A DNA stretch of 64,000 nt from Hoeflea_A sp965249925 (GTDB lineage: Bacteria; Pseudomonadota; Alphaproteobacteria; Rhizobiales; Rhizobiaceae): NCBI GenBank assembly GCA_965249925.1, contig OZ252260.1, forward strand, positions 806,001 to 870,000, read 5' to 3'. The translations under genes were made by a program, and so were the position numbers. The notes under the pieces were generated by a model. It ran no database searches, was not told where the DNA came from, and saw only the letters and a list, made by a program, of their open reading frames with translations. Shown piece by piece: positions 26,631 to 35,484 of the stretch (positions are counted from its first letter, which is position 1; every line of letters starts with the position of its first letter).

Positions 26631-27704
26631 ATGAGCAAGCTGAAAGCGGCCATCATCGGCGCGGGTCACTTCGCCTATCGGGTCCATATCCCCGTCCTCG
26701 CTGCGCGCGACGAGGTGGAACTGGACAGTGTCTGCCGCAGGGGCAGCGAGGAACTGGCACACATACGCGACGCGTTCGGTTTCAGTTTTGCGACGCAAAA
26801 CTGGCAGGACATATTGGATCGCGACATCGACATTGCCGTCGTTGCGACCCCGCATCACCTGCATTACGAACAGGCCGCGGCGCTTCTGGACAAAGGATGC
26901 CATGTGCTCGTCGAAAAGCCGATGTGCCTCGATCCGGCGGAAGCCTGGTCGCTGGTCGACCGGGCCAATTCAAATGAACGCGAATTGGTTGTCGCACACG
27001 GTTGGCACTACAAGCCAAATCTCAGACGGGCGCAGGACATGGTCGCGCGCATCGGCCCGGTAGAGCACGTGCTCTGCCATATGGCGTCCTTCACGCGCAG
27101 CGTGTTTGCCGGCGACGGCGGCGTCGAGGCATGGAAATCGGTCCGTATCCAGCCGAAAGCCGAAACCTGGCAGACCCCGGAGCAGGGCGGCGGCGGATAT
27201 GCCTATGGCCAGCTCAGCCACGCCCTTGGCCTGCTCTATTGGATCAGCGATCTGCACGCATCCCGTGTTCAGGCTTTGACGGGCAATACAGAAAACGGAG
27301 TCGACCTGCACGATGCCGCTTTTGTTGAGTTCAACACCGGAGCGACCGGTTCCTTATCGGGCAGTTGCGGCGTTCCGTCCGGCCATGGCTTTGAATTGGA
27401 CATACGCCTTTACGGCAAGAACGGTGTCGTCAGCCTGGATATTGAACGCGAGCGCTTGATCGCAAAGCTCGATGACGGGCGCACCGATCAGGTCGAGGTT
27501 CAGCCGGGGCAATGGCGCTACAGCTGCGAGGGCCCCGCGGGCGCACTGATCGATCTGGCCCTTGGCCGCGGACGCAACGAAAGCGATGGCAATATCGGCG
27601 CCCGCACGGTCGAAACCCTGCATGCGCTGGTGCATTCGGCGCGCCAGGGTGGTGCGCCGGCACATATCGATCAGAAGCTCGGCGATCGGAGGATGGTACA
27701 ATGA
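26631..27704 (+). CDS. Gfo/Idh/MocA-family oxidoreductase
   Basis: A 357-residue NAD(P)-dependent sugar or inositol dehydrogenase-type protein. The Rossmann motif is AAIIGAGHFAYRVHIP; the family motif VLVEKPMCLDPAEA (EKP, about residue 99) carries the catalytic Lys; YGQLSHALGLLYW supplies the conserved His. It oxidises or epimerises a hydroxyl of a polyol or sugar; the substrate is unknown. It starts 6 bp after lacI and overlaps the SDR gene by 4 bases. Confidence 0.92.
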   Translation: MSKLKAAIIGAGHFAYRVHIPVLAARDEVELDSVCRRGSEELAHIRDAFGFSFATQNWQDILDRDIDIAVVATPHHLHYEQAAALLDKGCHVLVEKPMCLDPAEAWSLVDRANSNERELVVAHGWHYKPNLRRAQDMVARIGPVEHVLCHMASFTRSVFAGDGGVEAWKSVRIQPKAETWQTPEQGGGGYAYGQLSHALGLLYWISDLHASRVQALTGNTENGVDLHDAAFVEFNTGATGSLSGSCGVPSGHGFELDIRLYGKNGVVSLDIERERLIAKLDDGRTDQVEVQPGQWRYSCEGPAGALIDLALGRGRNESDGNIGARTVETLHALVHSARQGGAPAHIDQKLGDRRMVQ

Positions 27705-28438
27705 ATTTCACGGATCGAACCGGCATCGTCACCGGTGGCGCGCAAGGAATCGGTGCCGCCGTTGCGCAGACGCTGGCGAACAGCGGAGCCCGGATCGCGA
27801 TCTGGGATCTCGACATCGACCTGGCAAGCAACAAAGCCGAAAGCATCGGCAACGGTGCTCACGCCTGCCGGGTGGATGTCGCGAACTGGGATTCGGTCCG
27901 CAAGGCGATGGACGAGACGCTCGGCCGTTTCAGCCGTGTCGATTTCCTGGTCAACTCGGCAGGCATCGCCGGCATGAACGCCACGGTCGAGGATTATCCG
28001 GTCGAGGAGTTCGAGAAGATCGTCGCCATCAACCTCACCGGGACGTTCCTGGTGAACAAAGCTGTTGTGCCGGTCATGCGGAAGGCCAATTACGGGCGGA
28101 TCGTCAACATCGCGAGCGTCGCCGGCAAGGAGGGAAATCCCAACGCCTCCGCCTATTCGGCTTCCAAGGCGGGCGTGATCGGCTTGACGAAATCGCTGGG
28201 CAAGGAGCTTGCCGGGTACGACATTGCCGTGAACTGCGTCACGCCGGCCGCGGCCCGAACCCGGATTTTCGATCAGATGTCGCAGGACCATATCGACTTC
28301 ATGCTGTCGAAAATCCCGCGTAACCGTTTTCTGGAAGTCCAGGAAGCGGCCGATATGATCCAATGGCTGGTCTCGGAGCAGAACAGCTTCACGACCGCCG
28401 GCGTTTTCGACCTTTCCGGTGGCAGGGCGACGTACTGA
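27701..28438 (+). CDS. Short-chain dehydrogenase/reductase (SDR)
   Basis: A 245-residue classical SDR from the ATG at 27701, overlapping the previous stop by 4 bases. The cofactor motif TGGAQGIG is at residues 11-18, NSAG follows in FLVNSAGIAGMNA, and the catalytic set is Ser in NIASVAG plus YSASK near residue 150. Asp-rich IWDLDIDLA after the second strand favours NAD over NADP. It likely oxidises a sugar or sugar-derived alcohol in the same pathway as its neighbours. Confidence 0.94.
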   Translation: MNFTDRTGIVTGGAQGIGAAVAQTLANSGARIAIWDLDIDLASNKAESIGNGAHACRVDVANWDSVRKAMDETLGRFSRVDFLVNSAGIAGMNATVEDYPVEEFEKIVAINLTGTFLVNKAVVPVMRKANYGRIVNIASVAGKEGNPNASAYSASKAGVIGLTKSLGKELAGYDIAVNCVTPAAARTRIFDQMSQDHIDFMLSKIPRNRFLEVQEAADMIQWLVSEQNSFTTAGVFDLSGGRATY

Positions 28439-28439
28439 G

Positions 28440-29867
28440 ATGCATGCCGGTCCCGACATCGTCATGGTGATGTCCGACGAGCATTCGCCGCAGTTTTCTT
28501 CCGTGTACGGCCATCCGATCGTCCGCACACCGAACATGGCGCGCCTGGCGAATGCCGGCATGACCTTTGATGCCGCCTATTGCGCGTCTCCGATCTGCGT
28601 GCCGTCGCGAATGGCCTTCCTGACGGGCCGCCTGCCGACGCGAACGGAGGTATGGGACAATGGCGCCCCGCTGCGCAGCGACATTCCCACGATCGCGCAT
28701 GTGCTGCGATTTCTCGGATATGAGACGGTTCTGATCGGCAAGATGCATTTCATCGGCCCCGACCAGTTGCATGGCTTCGAGCGACGCCTGGTCGATGACA
28801 GCCGGGTCTGCGGCAACTGGATCGAAAGCAATGACTGGGACGATCCGGCGGCACCACGACCCGGGGCGAGACGTCGCGCGACACGGGCCGGCGCGGGACG
28901 CACGGCGCATGTCGAGCAGGACGAGGCAGTGCTGGCTGCGGCGCTTGATTTCATCGACGGTCTGCGGTCGGCTTCACCGGACCGCCGGCCGGTTTTTCTG
29001 TGCATCTCGTTCAATGCACCGCATTTTCCGCTCGTCGCGCCAAAGTATTTTGAAGACTACTGGCCTGACAACGTCGATGAACCAGACATCCTCCCGGGTG
29101 AGCTCGAGAGCCAACATCCGTTCCACAAGCGATTGCGCAGTTACTTCGACATCAATGGTCTGGAGCGCCCGCAGACGCTGAAAGCCCGCGCGGCGTTCTA
29201 TGCCCTGACGACGTGGTTCGACGAACTCCTGGGCGCGGTGATGGACAAGCTGGACGCGGCGCCATGGTCCGGCCGCGCCCACCCGATGTTGGTCTACGCA
29301 TCGGATCACGGCGACATGGCCGGCGAACACGGTCTTTGGTGGAAGTGCTGCTTCTTTGAGGAGTCGGTTCGCATTCCCCTGATCATACGCTGGCCGGAGC
29401 GCGTCGCACCGGGAAGCCGCAACCGGGATCCCGTTTCGCTGATCGATCTTTCCGTCACCTTCGCCGCCATCGCCGGTGCCGACGAGGCGGATCTGGCACG
29501 TCAATTCATCGAGCAAGCCGACGGGAGCAGCCTTATGCCGTTGCTCGAGGGCGGCAGCCAGCCTGACCGAACCGTGATTTCCGAGTATTGTGGTCATGCC
29601 GCCGCGCTGCCTATCCGCATGATCCGCGAGCGCAACTGGAAGTATATTTATTACCACGGCGAGCCCGACGAGCTCTACGATCTGGATGCCGACCCGAGGG
29701 AGAAGACAAACCTCGCGGAGGATCCGGTTCATGGCCCGATCCTTTTGGATCTGAAGGCGAAGCTGTTGGCCGGCTGCGATGCCGACCGGATCGACGCGAG
29801 AGTACGCCAGCACCAGACCGAAAGACGCCTGATTGCCGAGGTCGAGAACAGGGGTACGTTTGAATGA
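28440..29867 (+). CDS. Type I sulfatase, cytoplasmic
   Basis: A 475-residue protein from the ATG at 28440, one base after the SDR stop. The sulfatase signature CVPSRMAFLTGR (Cys53) would be matured to formylglycine. Metal ligands appear at Asp13 (VMVMSDEHSPQ) and in YASDHGDMAGEHG, where the second DH pair lies. The C-terminal KYIYYHGEPDELYDLDADP is the usual sulfatase end. There is no signal peptide, so it would cleave a sulfate ester inside the cell after import. No formylglycine-generating enzyme gene is in the window; the enzyme would have to be supplied elsewhere. Phosphonate-ester hydrolases of the same fold are an alternative. Confidence 0.9.
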   Translation: MHAGPDIVMVMSDEHSPQFSSVYGHPIVRTPNMARLANAGMTFDAAYCASPICVPSRMAFLTGRLPTRTEVWDNGAPLRSDIPTIAHVLRFLGYETVLIGKMHFIGPDQLHGFERRLVDDSRVCGNWIESNDWDDPAAPRPGARRRATRAGAGRTAHVEQDEAVLAAALDFIDGLRSASPDRRPVFLCISFNAPHFPLVAPKYFEDYWPDNVDEPDILPGELESQHPFHKRLRSYFDINGLERPQTLKARAAFYALTTWFDELLGAVMDKLDAAPWSGRAHPMLVYASDHGDMAGEHGLWWKCCFFEESVRIPLIIRWPERVAPGSRNRDPVSLIDLSVTFAAIAGADEADLARQFIEQADGSSLMPLLEGGSQPDRTVISEYCGHAAALPIRMIRERNWKYIYYHGEPDELYDLDADPREKTNLAEDPVHGPILLDLKAKLLAGCDADRIDARVRQHQTERRLIAEVENRGTFE

Positions 29868-31018
29868 GCGCGCCGGTGCTGCTTCGTTGCCTGGTCTGGG
29901 ATCATCCGCGCGCCTATCAAGGCCTGGAACACCAGACAGCCCGCTTCCATGGGCTGCAGGATCGCATTCGCATCGAATGGCACCGGCAAAGCCTTCGCGG
30001 TTTCGAGGCGACGCCGATTGCCGAGAATGCCGCCAATTTCGATATCATCATTCTCGATCACCCATTCATGGGCGATGCCGTTGCTTCGGGCTGTCTGGTC
30101 GATCTGGCCCAAATCGACGCACTGCATGATGCCATCGCCAGCCGCACCTATGTCGGCCGTTCCCTCGAAACCTACTCCTATCTTGGAGGGCAATGGGCGC
30201 TTCCTGTGGATGCGGCATGCCAGGCCGCGGTGTTTCGACCTGACCTTGTCTGCGCCGACAAAGTCCCCGGATCCATCGGCAACCTCGACAATCTGGACGG
30301 CCAAGGCATCGGGTTGGCCATGACCTGTCCGCATGCCTTCATGAATTACCTCAGCCTGTGCGGATTGATGGGTGAGGATATATCGGGAACCGGCGATCAG
30401 CTGGTTGATCCGCTCATCGGCGAGGAAGCGGTCGAGACGCTGAGGCGCATCGCCGAACGCATTCCGACCGAAGCCTATGATTGGTCGTCGATCGGCCTGT
30501 TGGAGGCCATGGCGACGACCGACGCGATTGCCTATTGTCCGATGGTATTCTGCTTCAACTCCTATGCCCGAGATCCGGCCGGTTCGCGGATGCGCTTGAA
30601 ATATGCACCGCTGCCTTCACTACGGGCAGAAAGGGGCTGTGCGGGCTCCGTCATCGGTGGCGCTGGTCTGGCGATTTCGGCCGCGTGCCCTGCCATTGGC
30701 GAAGCTGTCGCGTTCCTGGCTTATCTGACCGGAAGCGACGCTCAGCTCGAAATGGCCTTGGCTGGTGGACAACCCGCGGTCGAGCTGGTGTGGACCGACG
30801 TCGACGCCAACACCGCGAACGGGAACTTCTTTTCCGATTGCCTCGAAACCATGCGGCAGGCCGCAACCCGGCCCCGTTATGCGAACTACATGTCGCTTCA
30901 GAACCGGGCCGGCGACCTGCTACGGGAAGACGCTTTGCAACGATCGCTGCCGGCCGCTCGGGTGGTCGAGCAGATTGAGCGGCTCTTTCGTGAAACCCGT
31001 GCCGTCGGGCATCGATGA
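29864..31018 (+). CDS. Solute-binding-protein-like protein lacking a signal peptide
   Basis: A 384-residue protein overlapping the sulfatase by 4 bases. The start CLVWDHPRAYQGLEHQTARF, WHRQSLRGFE and FDIIILDHPFMGDA, and the later GQWALPVDAACQAAVFRPD, match a family annotated as extracellular sugar-binding proteins. Yet there is no signal sequence, lipobox or Tat motif, so it should stay in the cytoplasm. It may bind or sense the substrate, or be an enzyme on a binding-protein fold. It ends the lacI operon. Confidence 0.78.
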   Translation: MSAPVLLRCLVWDHPRAYQGLEHQTARFHGLQDRIRIEWHRQSLRGFEATPIAENAANFDIIILDHPFMGDAVASGCLVDLAQIDALHDAIASRTYVGRSLETYSYLGGQWALPVDAACQAAVFRPDLVCADKVPGSIGNLDNLDGQGIGLAMTCPHAFMNYLSLCGLMGEDISGTGDQLVDPLIGEEAVETLRRIAERIPTEAYDWSSIGLLEAMATTDAIAYCPMVFCFNSYARDPAGSRMRLKYAPLPSLRAERGCAGSVIGGAGLAISAACPAIGEAVAFLAYLTGSDAQLEMALAGGQPAVELVWTDVDANTANGNFFSDCLETMRQAATRPRYANYMSLQNRAGDLLREDALQRSLPAARVVEQIERLFRETRAVGHR

Positions 31019-31253
31019 AATGCGCCAGCTCAAATGGGAGACATGTCCACGACGTCCTCAGATTTGGATGGACTTATTCGTGTTGAACCGCCGGTGTCCA
31101 TTTCGGTGGGATGCAACGTAAGCCTTCAATCGAACCATGAGAGGATCTAGCAGGCCGTTCGCCGCAAACCAGCGGCGACCGCTGTCACAACCCCTATTTC
31201 CAATGCAGCGAAAATGACTAAACTGCCGCGCGAAACGGGAGGAGATATCGACC

Positions 31254-32213
31254 ATGTTGACGCCGATGGCGCGCGAAGACTACGCGCTGGACTTGTTTCA
31301 GCATGACCTGCGCGGCGTCTGCGGCGAGTTCGTTCCCGAACCGTCGAGGCGGCACGGCGATACTCTGAAGGGACATCTGTCCGTGTCGCGGTTCGCCGGC
31401 CTGGACATCGCCCATGTCGGCCAGAACACGGAGCTCGTTCGCCGCGACCAACCGCAAATTCGCAGGGATCCTGGCGAGCACTTCTTTCTGATTCTGCAGC
31501 GCCAGGGGCGCGCCCGGCTCAGCCAGGGCGGTGTCGACGCCGAGCTGTCGCCGGGCGACATGTTCCTCGCCGATGCCACCCGGCCCAGCGTGTTCCGCTA
31601 CGACGGCGCCTATTCGCTGCAACTGTCGATGCATCTGCCGCGGCAGGAGATGTGCCACCGGTTCGGCCGGCGCATCCATGGCGGCATCCGCATCGACGTC
31701 GACGATCCCCTCGGGGTCTCGATGCGGGCCCTGCTCGCCAAGCTTTTCCGCGATGACGACGTTCCGCAGACACATGTGGTGGAGGCCTTCTATGGCGTGC
31801 TGGGCGCTTTTCTCACCGAGCGCGAGTTGGGCCGCGGGACGACCCTCAACCCGGATCGCCTCTTGGTGCAGAAAGCCCTTTCGGTGATCGCCGACCGTTA
31901 CCGCGACACCGAGTTCACCTCCGCCGCCCTCGCCGCCATGCTCGGTGTGTCGCTGCGCCGACTGCAGCGCGCCTTCCAACTGATCGGCGAGACGCCGCAT
32001 GGTCGGCTGCAGCGCTTCCGTATCGAGGCCGTGCACGCGGCGCTTGTCACCAATGCGGCGCAGGGCATGCCGCAAACAATTGCGGCGCTGGCCTTCGATG
32101 CGGGCTTCCGCGACCTGTCCACCTTTTACAGGCTTTACCGCAAGGCCTATGGCCGCGCACCGGGCGATCTGCCCGGATTGCCGCTTCCTGACGCCTCCTG
32201 CAAATCCTCCTGA
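31254..32213 (+). CDS. AraC-family transcriptional regulator
   Basis: A 319-residue regulator with an N-terminal cupin-like sensing domain of the FeaR type (about 20-190: HFFLILQRQGRARLSQ, LSPGDMFLADATRP) and a C-terminal double helix-turn-helix (TSAALAAMLGVSLRRLQRAF, then FDAGFRDLSTFYRLYRKAYG). A GGAGGAG site precedes the ATG. FeaR-like proteins activate aldehyde or amine oxidation genes, which fits the aldehyde dehydrogenase 100 bp downstream. A GCTGTCACAAC sequence at 31181 resembles the palindrome upstream of the flavin monooxygenase. Confidence 0.93.
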   Translation: MLTPMAREDYALDLFQHDLRGVCGEFVPEPSRRHGDTLKGHLSVSRFAGLDIAHVGQNTELVRRDQPQIRRDPGEHFFLILQRQGRARLSQGGVDAELSPGDMFLADATRPSVFRYDGAYSLQLSMHLPRQEMCHRFGRRIHGGIRIDVDDPLGVSMRALLAKLFRDDDVPQTHVVEAFYGVLGAFLTERELGRGTTLNPDRLLVQKALSVIADRYRDTEFTSAALAAMLGVSLRRLQRAFQLIGETPHGRLQRFRIEAVHAALVTNAAQGMPQTIAALAFDAGFRDLSTFYRLYRKAYGRAPGDLPGLPLPDASCKSS

Positions 32214-32312
32214 CGCCGCCTGCCAAGACAAGACCGCCGCGGCTGACGCAGACTCCCTGCCGACATAGGACACTCGGCCGGACGGCCGGGCCATTTCAGG
32301 AGGAGCAACGAC

Positions 32313-33731
32313 ATGTCCGAAGATCACAAACTCTATGCCATGACGGTGGACGGACAGGCCTACGGTACCACGTCGACATTCGAGGTTACCAATCCAGCCA
32401 CCGGCAGCGTCGTCGGGCACGCGCCGAACGCCACCGAGGCCGATCTGGACGCGGCGGTTGCCGCCGCCGGCGAAGCCTTCGAAAGCTGGAGCCAGGTGCC
32501 CGACGAGCAACGCGCCGAGGCACTCGGCGCCATCGCCGCGAAACTGGACGAGCACGCCGAAGAGCTCGCCGCGCTGATCACCCAGGAACAGGGCAAGCCG
32601 CTCAACGGCGTCGGCTCGCGCTTCGAGATGGGTGGCGTCGCGGCGTGGACCGGCTTCACCCAGCAGCTTTCGCTGCCGATGAAGATCTTGCAGGACAACA
32701 ACGAGGGCCGCGTGGAACTATACCGCAAGCCGCTGGGCGTCGTCGGTTCCATCACACCGTGGAACTGGCCGGTGCTGATCGCCACATGGCATCTAATGCC
32801 TGCGGTGCGTACCGGCAACACGGCGGTGATCAAGCCGTCTCCCTATACGCCGCTGTCGACTTTGCGCATGGTGGAACTGATGAACGAGGTTTTGCCGGCG
32901 GGCGTCGTCAACATCGTGACCTCGGACGATCAGTTGGCCAATATCGGCGCCGCGATGGCCGCGCATGACGATATCCGCAAGATCGTGTTCACCGGCTCCT
33001 GCGCCACCGGCTCGAAGGTGATGATGTCGGCGGCCGAGACGATGAAACGGCTGACACTGGAAATGGGCGGCAACGATGCCGGCATCGTGTTGCCGGATGT
33101 CAATCCGGAAGAGATCGCCGAAGGCCTGTTCTGGGGCGGGTTCATCAACATGGGCCAGACTTGCGCCGCGATGAAGCGCCTCTATGTGCATGAGGACGTA
33201 CATGACGCCGTCTGCGATGCGCTGGTGAATTACACCGGCAACATTCCCATCGGCGACGGCATGGATGAGGGTTCGATCATGGGACCGGTCGCCAACCGGA
33301 TGCAGTTCGACAAGGTCAGACGGCTTGTCGATGACGCCAAGACCCGCGGCCGCGTGCTGATTGGCGGCGAACCGGGTGACGGGCTGTTCTTTCCGCCCAC
33401 CATTATCGCTGATCTCGACAACGGCGACCCACTCGTCGACGAAGAACAGTTCGGACCCGCCCTGCCGGTCATCAAGTACAGCGATCTCGACGACGTCATC
33501 GAGCGGGCCAACGACAGCGAAAACGGGCTGGGCGGATCGGTCTGGTCGAAGGACATCGATGGCGCCAAGGAGGTGGCGAGCCGGATGCAGTGCGGCTCGG
33601 TGTGGATCAACAAGCACGGTGCGATCCAGCCGAACGCTCCCTTCGGCGGCGTCAAGAAATCGGGCCTGGGCGTCGAGTTCGGCGAAGAAGGCATGCAGGA
33701 ATACACCGATGTTCAGGTGATTTTCAGCTGA
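32313..33731 (+). CDS. NAD(P)-dependent aldehyde dehydrogenase
   Basis: A 472-residue protein of the ALDH superfamily. The catalytic pair is visible: Glu in TLEMGGNDAGIVLPD and Cys in FINMGQTCAAMKRLYV. The cofactor region SITPWNWPVLIATWHLMPAV and VFTGSCATGSKVM is normal except that the usual GS(T/V)xxG reads GSCATG. It oxidises an aldehyde to an acid. It lies between the AraC regulator and a GMC dehydrogenase, suggesting alcohol to aldehyde to acid in two steps. AGGAGGA precedes the start. Confidence 0.94.
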   Translation: MSEDHKLYAMTVDGQAYGTTSTFEVTNPATGSVVGHAPNATEADLDAAVAAAGEAFESWSQVPDEQRAEALGAIAAKLDEHAEELAALITQEQGKPLNGVGSRFEMGGVAAWTGFTQQLSLPMKILQDNNEGRVELYRKPLGVVGSITPWNWPVLIATWHLMPAVRTGNTAVIKPSPYTPLSTLRMVELMNEVLPAGVVNIVTSDDQLANIGAAMAAHDDIRKIVFTGSCATGSKVMMSAAETMKRLTLEMGGNDAGIVLPDVNPEEIAEGLFWGGFINMGQTCAAMKRLYVHEDVHDAVCDALVNYTGNIPIGDGMDEGSIMGPVANRMQFDKVRRLVDDAKTRGRVLIGGEPGDGLFFPPTIIADLDNGDPLVDEEQFGPALPVIKYSDLDDVIERANDSENGLGGSVWSKDIDGAKEVASRMQCGSVWINKHGAIQPNAPFGGVKKSGLGVEFGEEGMQEYTDVQVIFS

Positions 33732-33759
33732 ACCGCGGGGCAGATACAGGGAGGATGAC

Positions 33760-35406
33760 ATGGCAGGAAAAGTGAGCCGAAGGGCATTTCTCAAGCAATC
33801 GACGATCGCGTCCGGTGTGCTGATGGTGGCGCCCGGCATTCTCGGCGCCTCGGTCAACACGGCACGGGCACAGACGGGAACCTTCGACTACATCATTGTC
33901 GGGGCCGGATCGGCCGGTTGCGTGCTCGCCAACCGGCTGACCGAGGACGAAGGCGTATCGGTCCTGGTGATCGAGGCCGGCGGGCCTGAGGAGGGCGTCG
34001 AGGCGATCTCTACGCCGTTGCGGCTTCTCGAACTGTGGAACACGGAATACGATTGGGCGTATTTCACCGCGCCGCAGGAGCATTGCAACGGCCGCCGCAT
34101 CCACTGGCCGCGCGGCCGCGTCGTCGGCGGCTCCAGTTCGCTGAACGGCATGCTCTACGTGCGCGGTCACGCCAGCGACTACGACAACTGGGCCTATCAG
34201 GGCAATCCCGGCTGGGACTACGCCAGCGTGCTTCCCTATTTCAAGAAGTCGGAGGACTTCGAGGGCGGCGAAAACGAATTCCACGGCGTCGGCGGCCCGC
34301 TGCACGTCACCATCAACTATGAACGGCATCCCACGACCCAGCGGATCGTCGAGGCCTGCCAGCAGGCCGGCTACCCGTTCAACGAGGACTACAACGGCGC
34401 CGACACCGAGGGCGTCAACTTCGCCCAGATGAACACCAAGGACGGCAAGCGTCATTCCGGGGCGGTGGCTTTCCTGCGCCCGGCACTGGAGCGCCCCAAT
34501 CTCAGCCTGCTGACCAATGCGCGGGTCAAGCATCTGGTCTTCGACGGACCGCGCGTCGTCGGTGTCACCTATGTCCAGGGAGGGGAAGAGCGCACGGTGA
34601 ACGCCAACCGGGAGGTGATCCTGTCGGCCGGCACCATCGAAAGCCCGCGCATTCTGATGATGTCCGGCATCGGAGAACGGGCACATCTGCAGGAGCATGG
34701 AATCGACGTCATCCACGATTTGCCGGGCGTCGGGCAGAACCTGCACGATCACTCGCTGGCGCCGGTGATCTTCGAGGGAGACGTGCCGCCGCCGACCAAT
34801 CCGGAGGTGATCCCGCTGCATGCCCAGGCGTTCATGCGCTCCGACCCGCGGCTGCCGGCGCCCGACATGCAACCGCTGTTCTTCCACGTACCGCTTTATA
34901 CGGCCGACACCCAGGAGCCGGTGACACCGGCGGCCTATACGCTGTGCGCCGGCGGTGTCAGCCCGACCAGTCGCGGCGAGATCCGGTTGACCGGACCTGC
35001 GCTGGAGGATCCGCTGATCCTCAATCCCAATCTGCTGGCCACCGACTACGACGTGCAGACCATCGTCGCCAATATCAAGATGCTGCGGGAGGTCGCCCAG
35101 CAACCGGCCCTGGCCGAGATCACCACGCGCGAAATCTACCCCGGGCCCGACGTACAGAGCGACGCAGAACTGGCGAACTACGCCCGCAACGCGCTGCAGT
35201 CCTACCACCACCAGGTGGGCACCTGCAAAATGGGTAACGACGCGATGGCGGTCGTCGACCACGAGCTGCGCGTCTACGGCGTCGACGGGCTGCGTGTCAT
35301 CGACGCGTCCATCATGCCGGTGGTGCCGACCGGCAACACCAACGCGCCGACCTACATGGTGGCCGAAAAGGGCGCGGACATGGTCAAGGCCGCGCCGGCG
35401 CGATAG
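33760..35406 (+). CDS. GMC-family choline-dehydrogenase-like oxidoreductase, Tat-exported
   Basis: A 548-residue flavoprotein. The start has the twin-arginine motif SRRAFLKQ and ends in ARAQTG near residue 37, predicting folded export. FAD motif FDYIIVGAGSAGCVLANRL, WPRGRVVGGSSSLNGMLYVR and the C-terminal catalytic SYHHQVGTCKMG and GNTNAPTYMVAEKGA are GMC hallmarks. It would oxidise an alcohol in the periplasm, passing electrons to the membrane chain. It lies 28 bp after the aldehyde dehydrogenase, so they are likely one operon. Tat export of this family is less common than cytoplasmic location. Confidence 0.93.
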   Translation: MAGKVSRRAFLKQSTIASGVLMVAPGILGASVNTARAQTGTFDYIIVGAGSAGCVLANRLTEDEGVSVLVIEAGGPEEGVEAISTPLRLLELWNTEYDWAYFTAPQEHCNGRRIHWPRGRVVGGSSSLNGMLYVRGHASDYDNWAYQGNPGWDYASVLPYFKKSEDFEGGENEFHGVGGPLHVTINYERHPTTQRIVEACQQAGYPFNEDYNGADTEGVNFAQMNTKDGKRHSGAVAFLRPALERPNLSLLTNARVKHLVFDGPRVVGVTYVQGGEERTVNANREVILSAGTIESPRILMMSGIGERAHLQEHGIDVIHDLPGVGQNLHDHSLAPVIFEGDVPPPTNPEVIPLHAQAFMRSDPRLPAPDMQPLFFHVPLYTADTQEPVTPAAYTLCAGGVSPTSRGEIRLTGPALEDPLILNPNLLATDYDVQTIVANIKMLREVAQQPALAEITTREIYPGPDVQSDAELANYARNALQSYHHQVGTCKMGNDAMAVVDHELRVYGVDGLRVIDASIMPVVPTGNTNAPTYMVAEKGADMVKAAPAR

Positions 35407-35459
35407 GTCTTCTGACGGGCTGGCCATCGGAGATACCGGCCCGCTTCATGCCAACCAAC

Positions 35460-35481
35460 GGTCCGGCGCGTTTGCCGGACC
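35460..35481. terminator. Stem-loop between convergent genes
   Basis: Perfect 8-bp stem GGTCCGGC/GCCGGACC with a 6-base loop, placed between the ends of the rightward GMC gene (35406) and the leftward acyl-CoA synthetase gene (35485). No T-run follows on either side, so termination would be weak or protein-assisted. Confidence 0.5.
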
Positions 35482-35484
35482 AGC

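Noticed and set aside
28440..29867. Choline-sulfatase (betC)
   Set aside because: The CxPSR motif is general for type I sulfatases; no choline operon partners and the neighbours are sugar genes.
33724..35427. 567-codon minus-strand frame over the GMC dehydrogenase gene
   Set aside because: Shadow frame rich in Arg, His and Val; the plus strand carries a Tat signal and intact GMC motifs.
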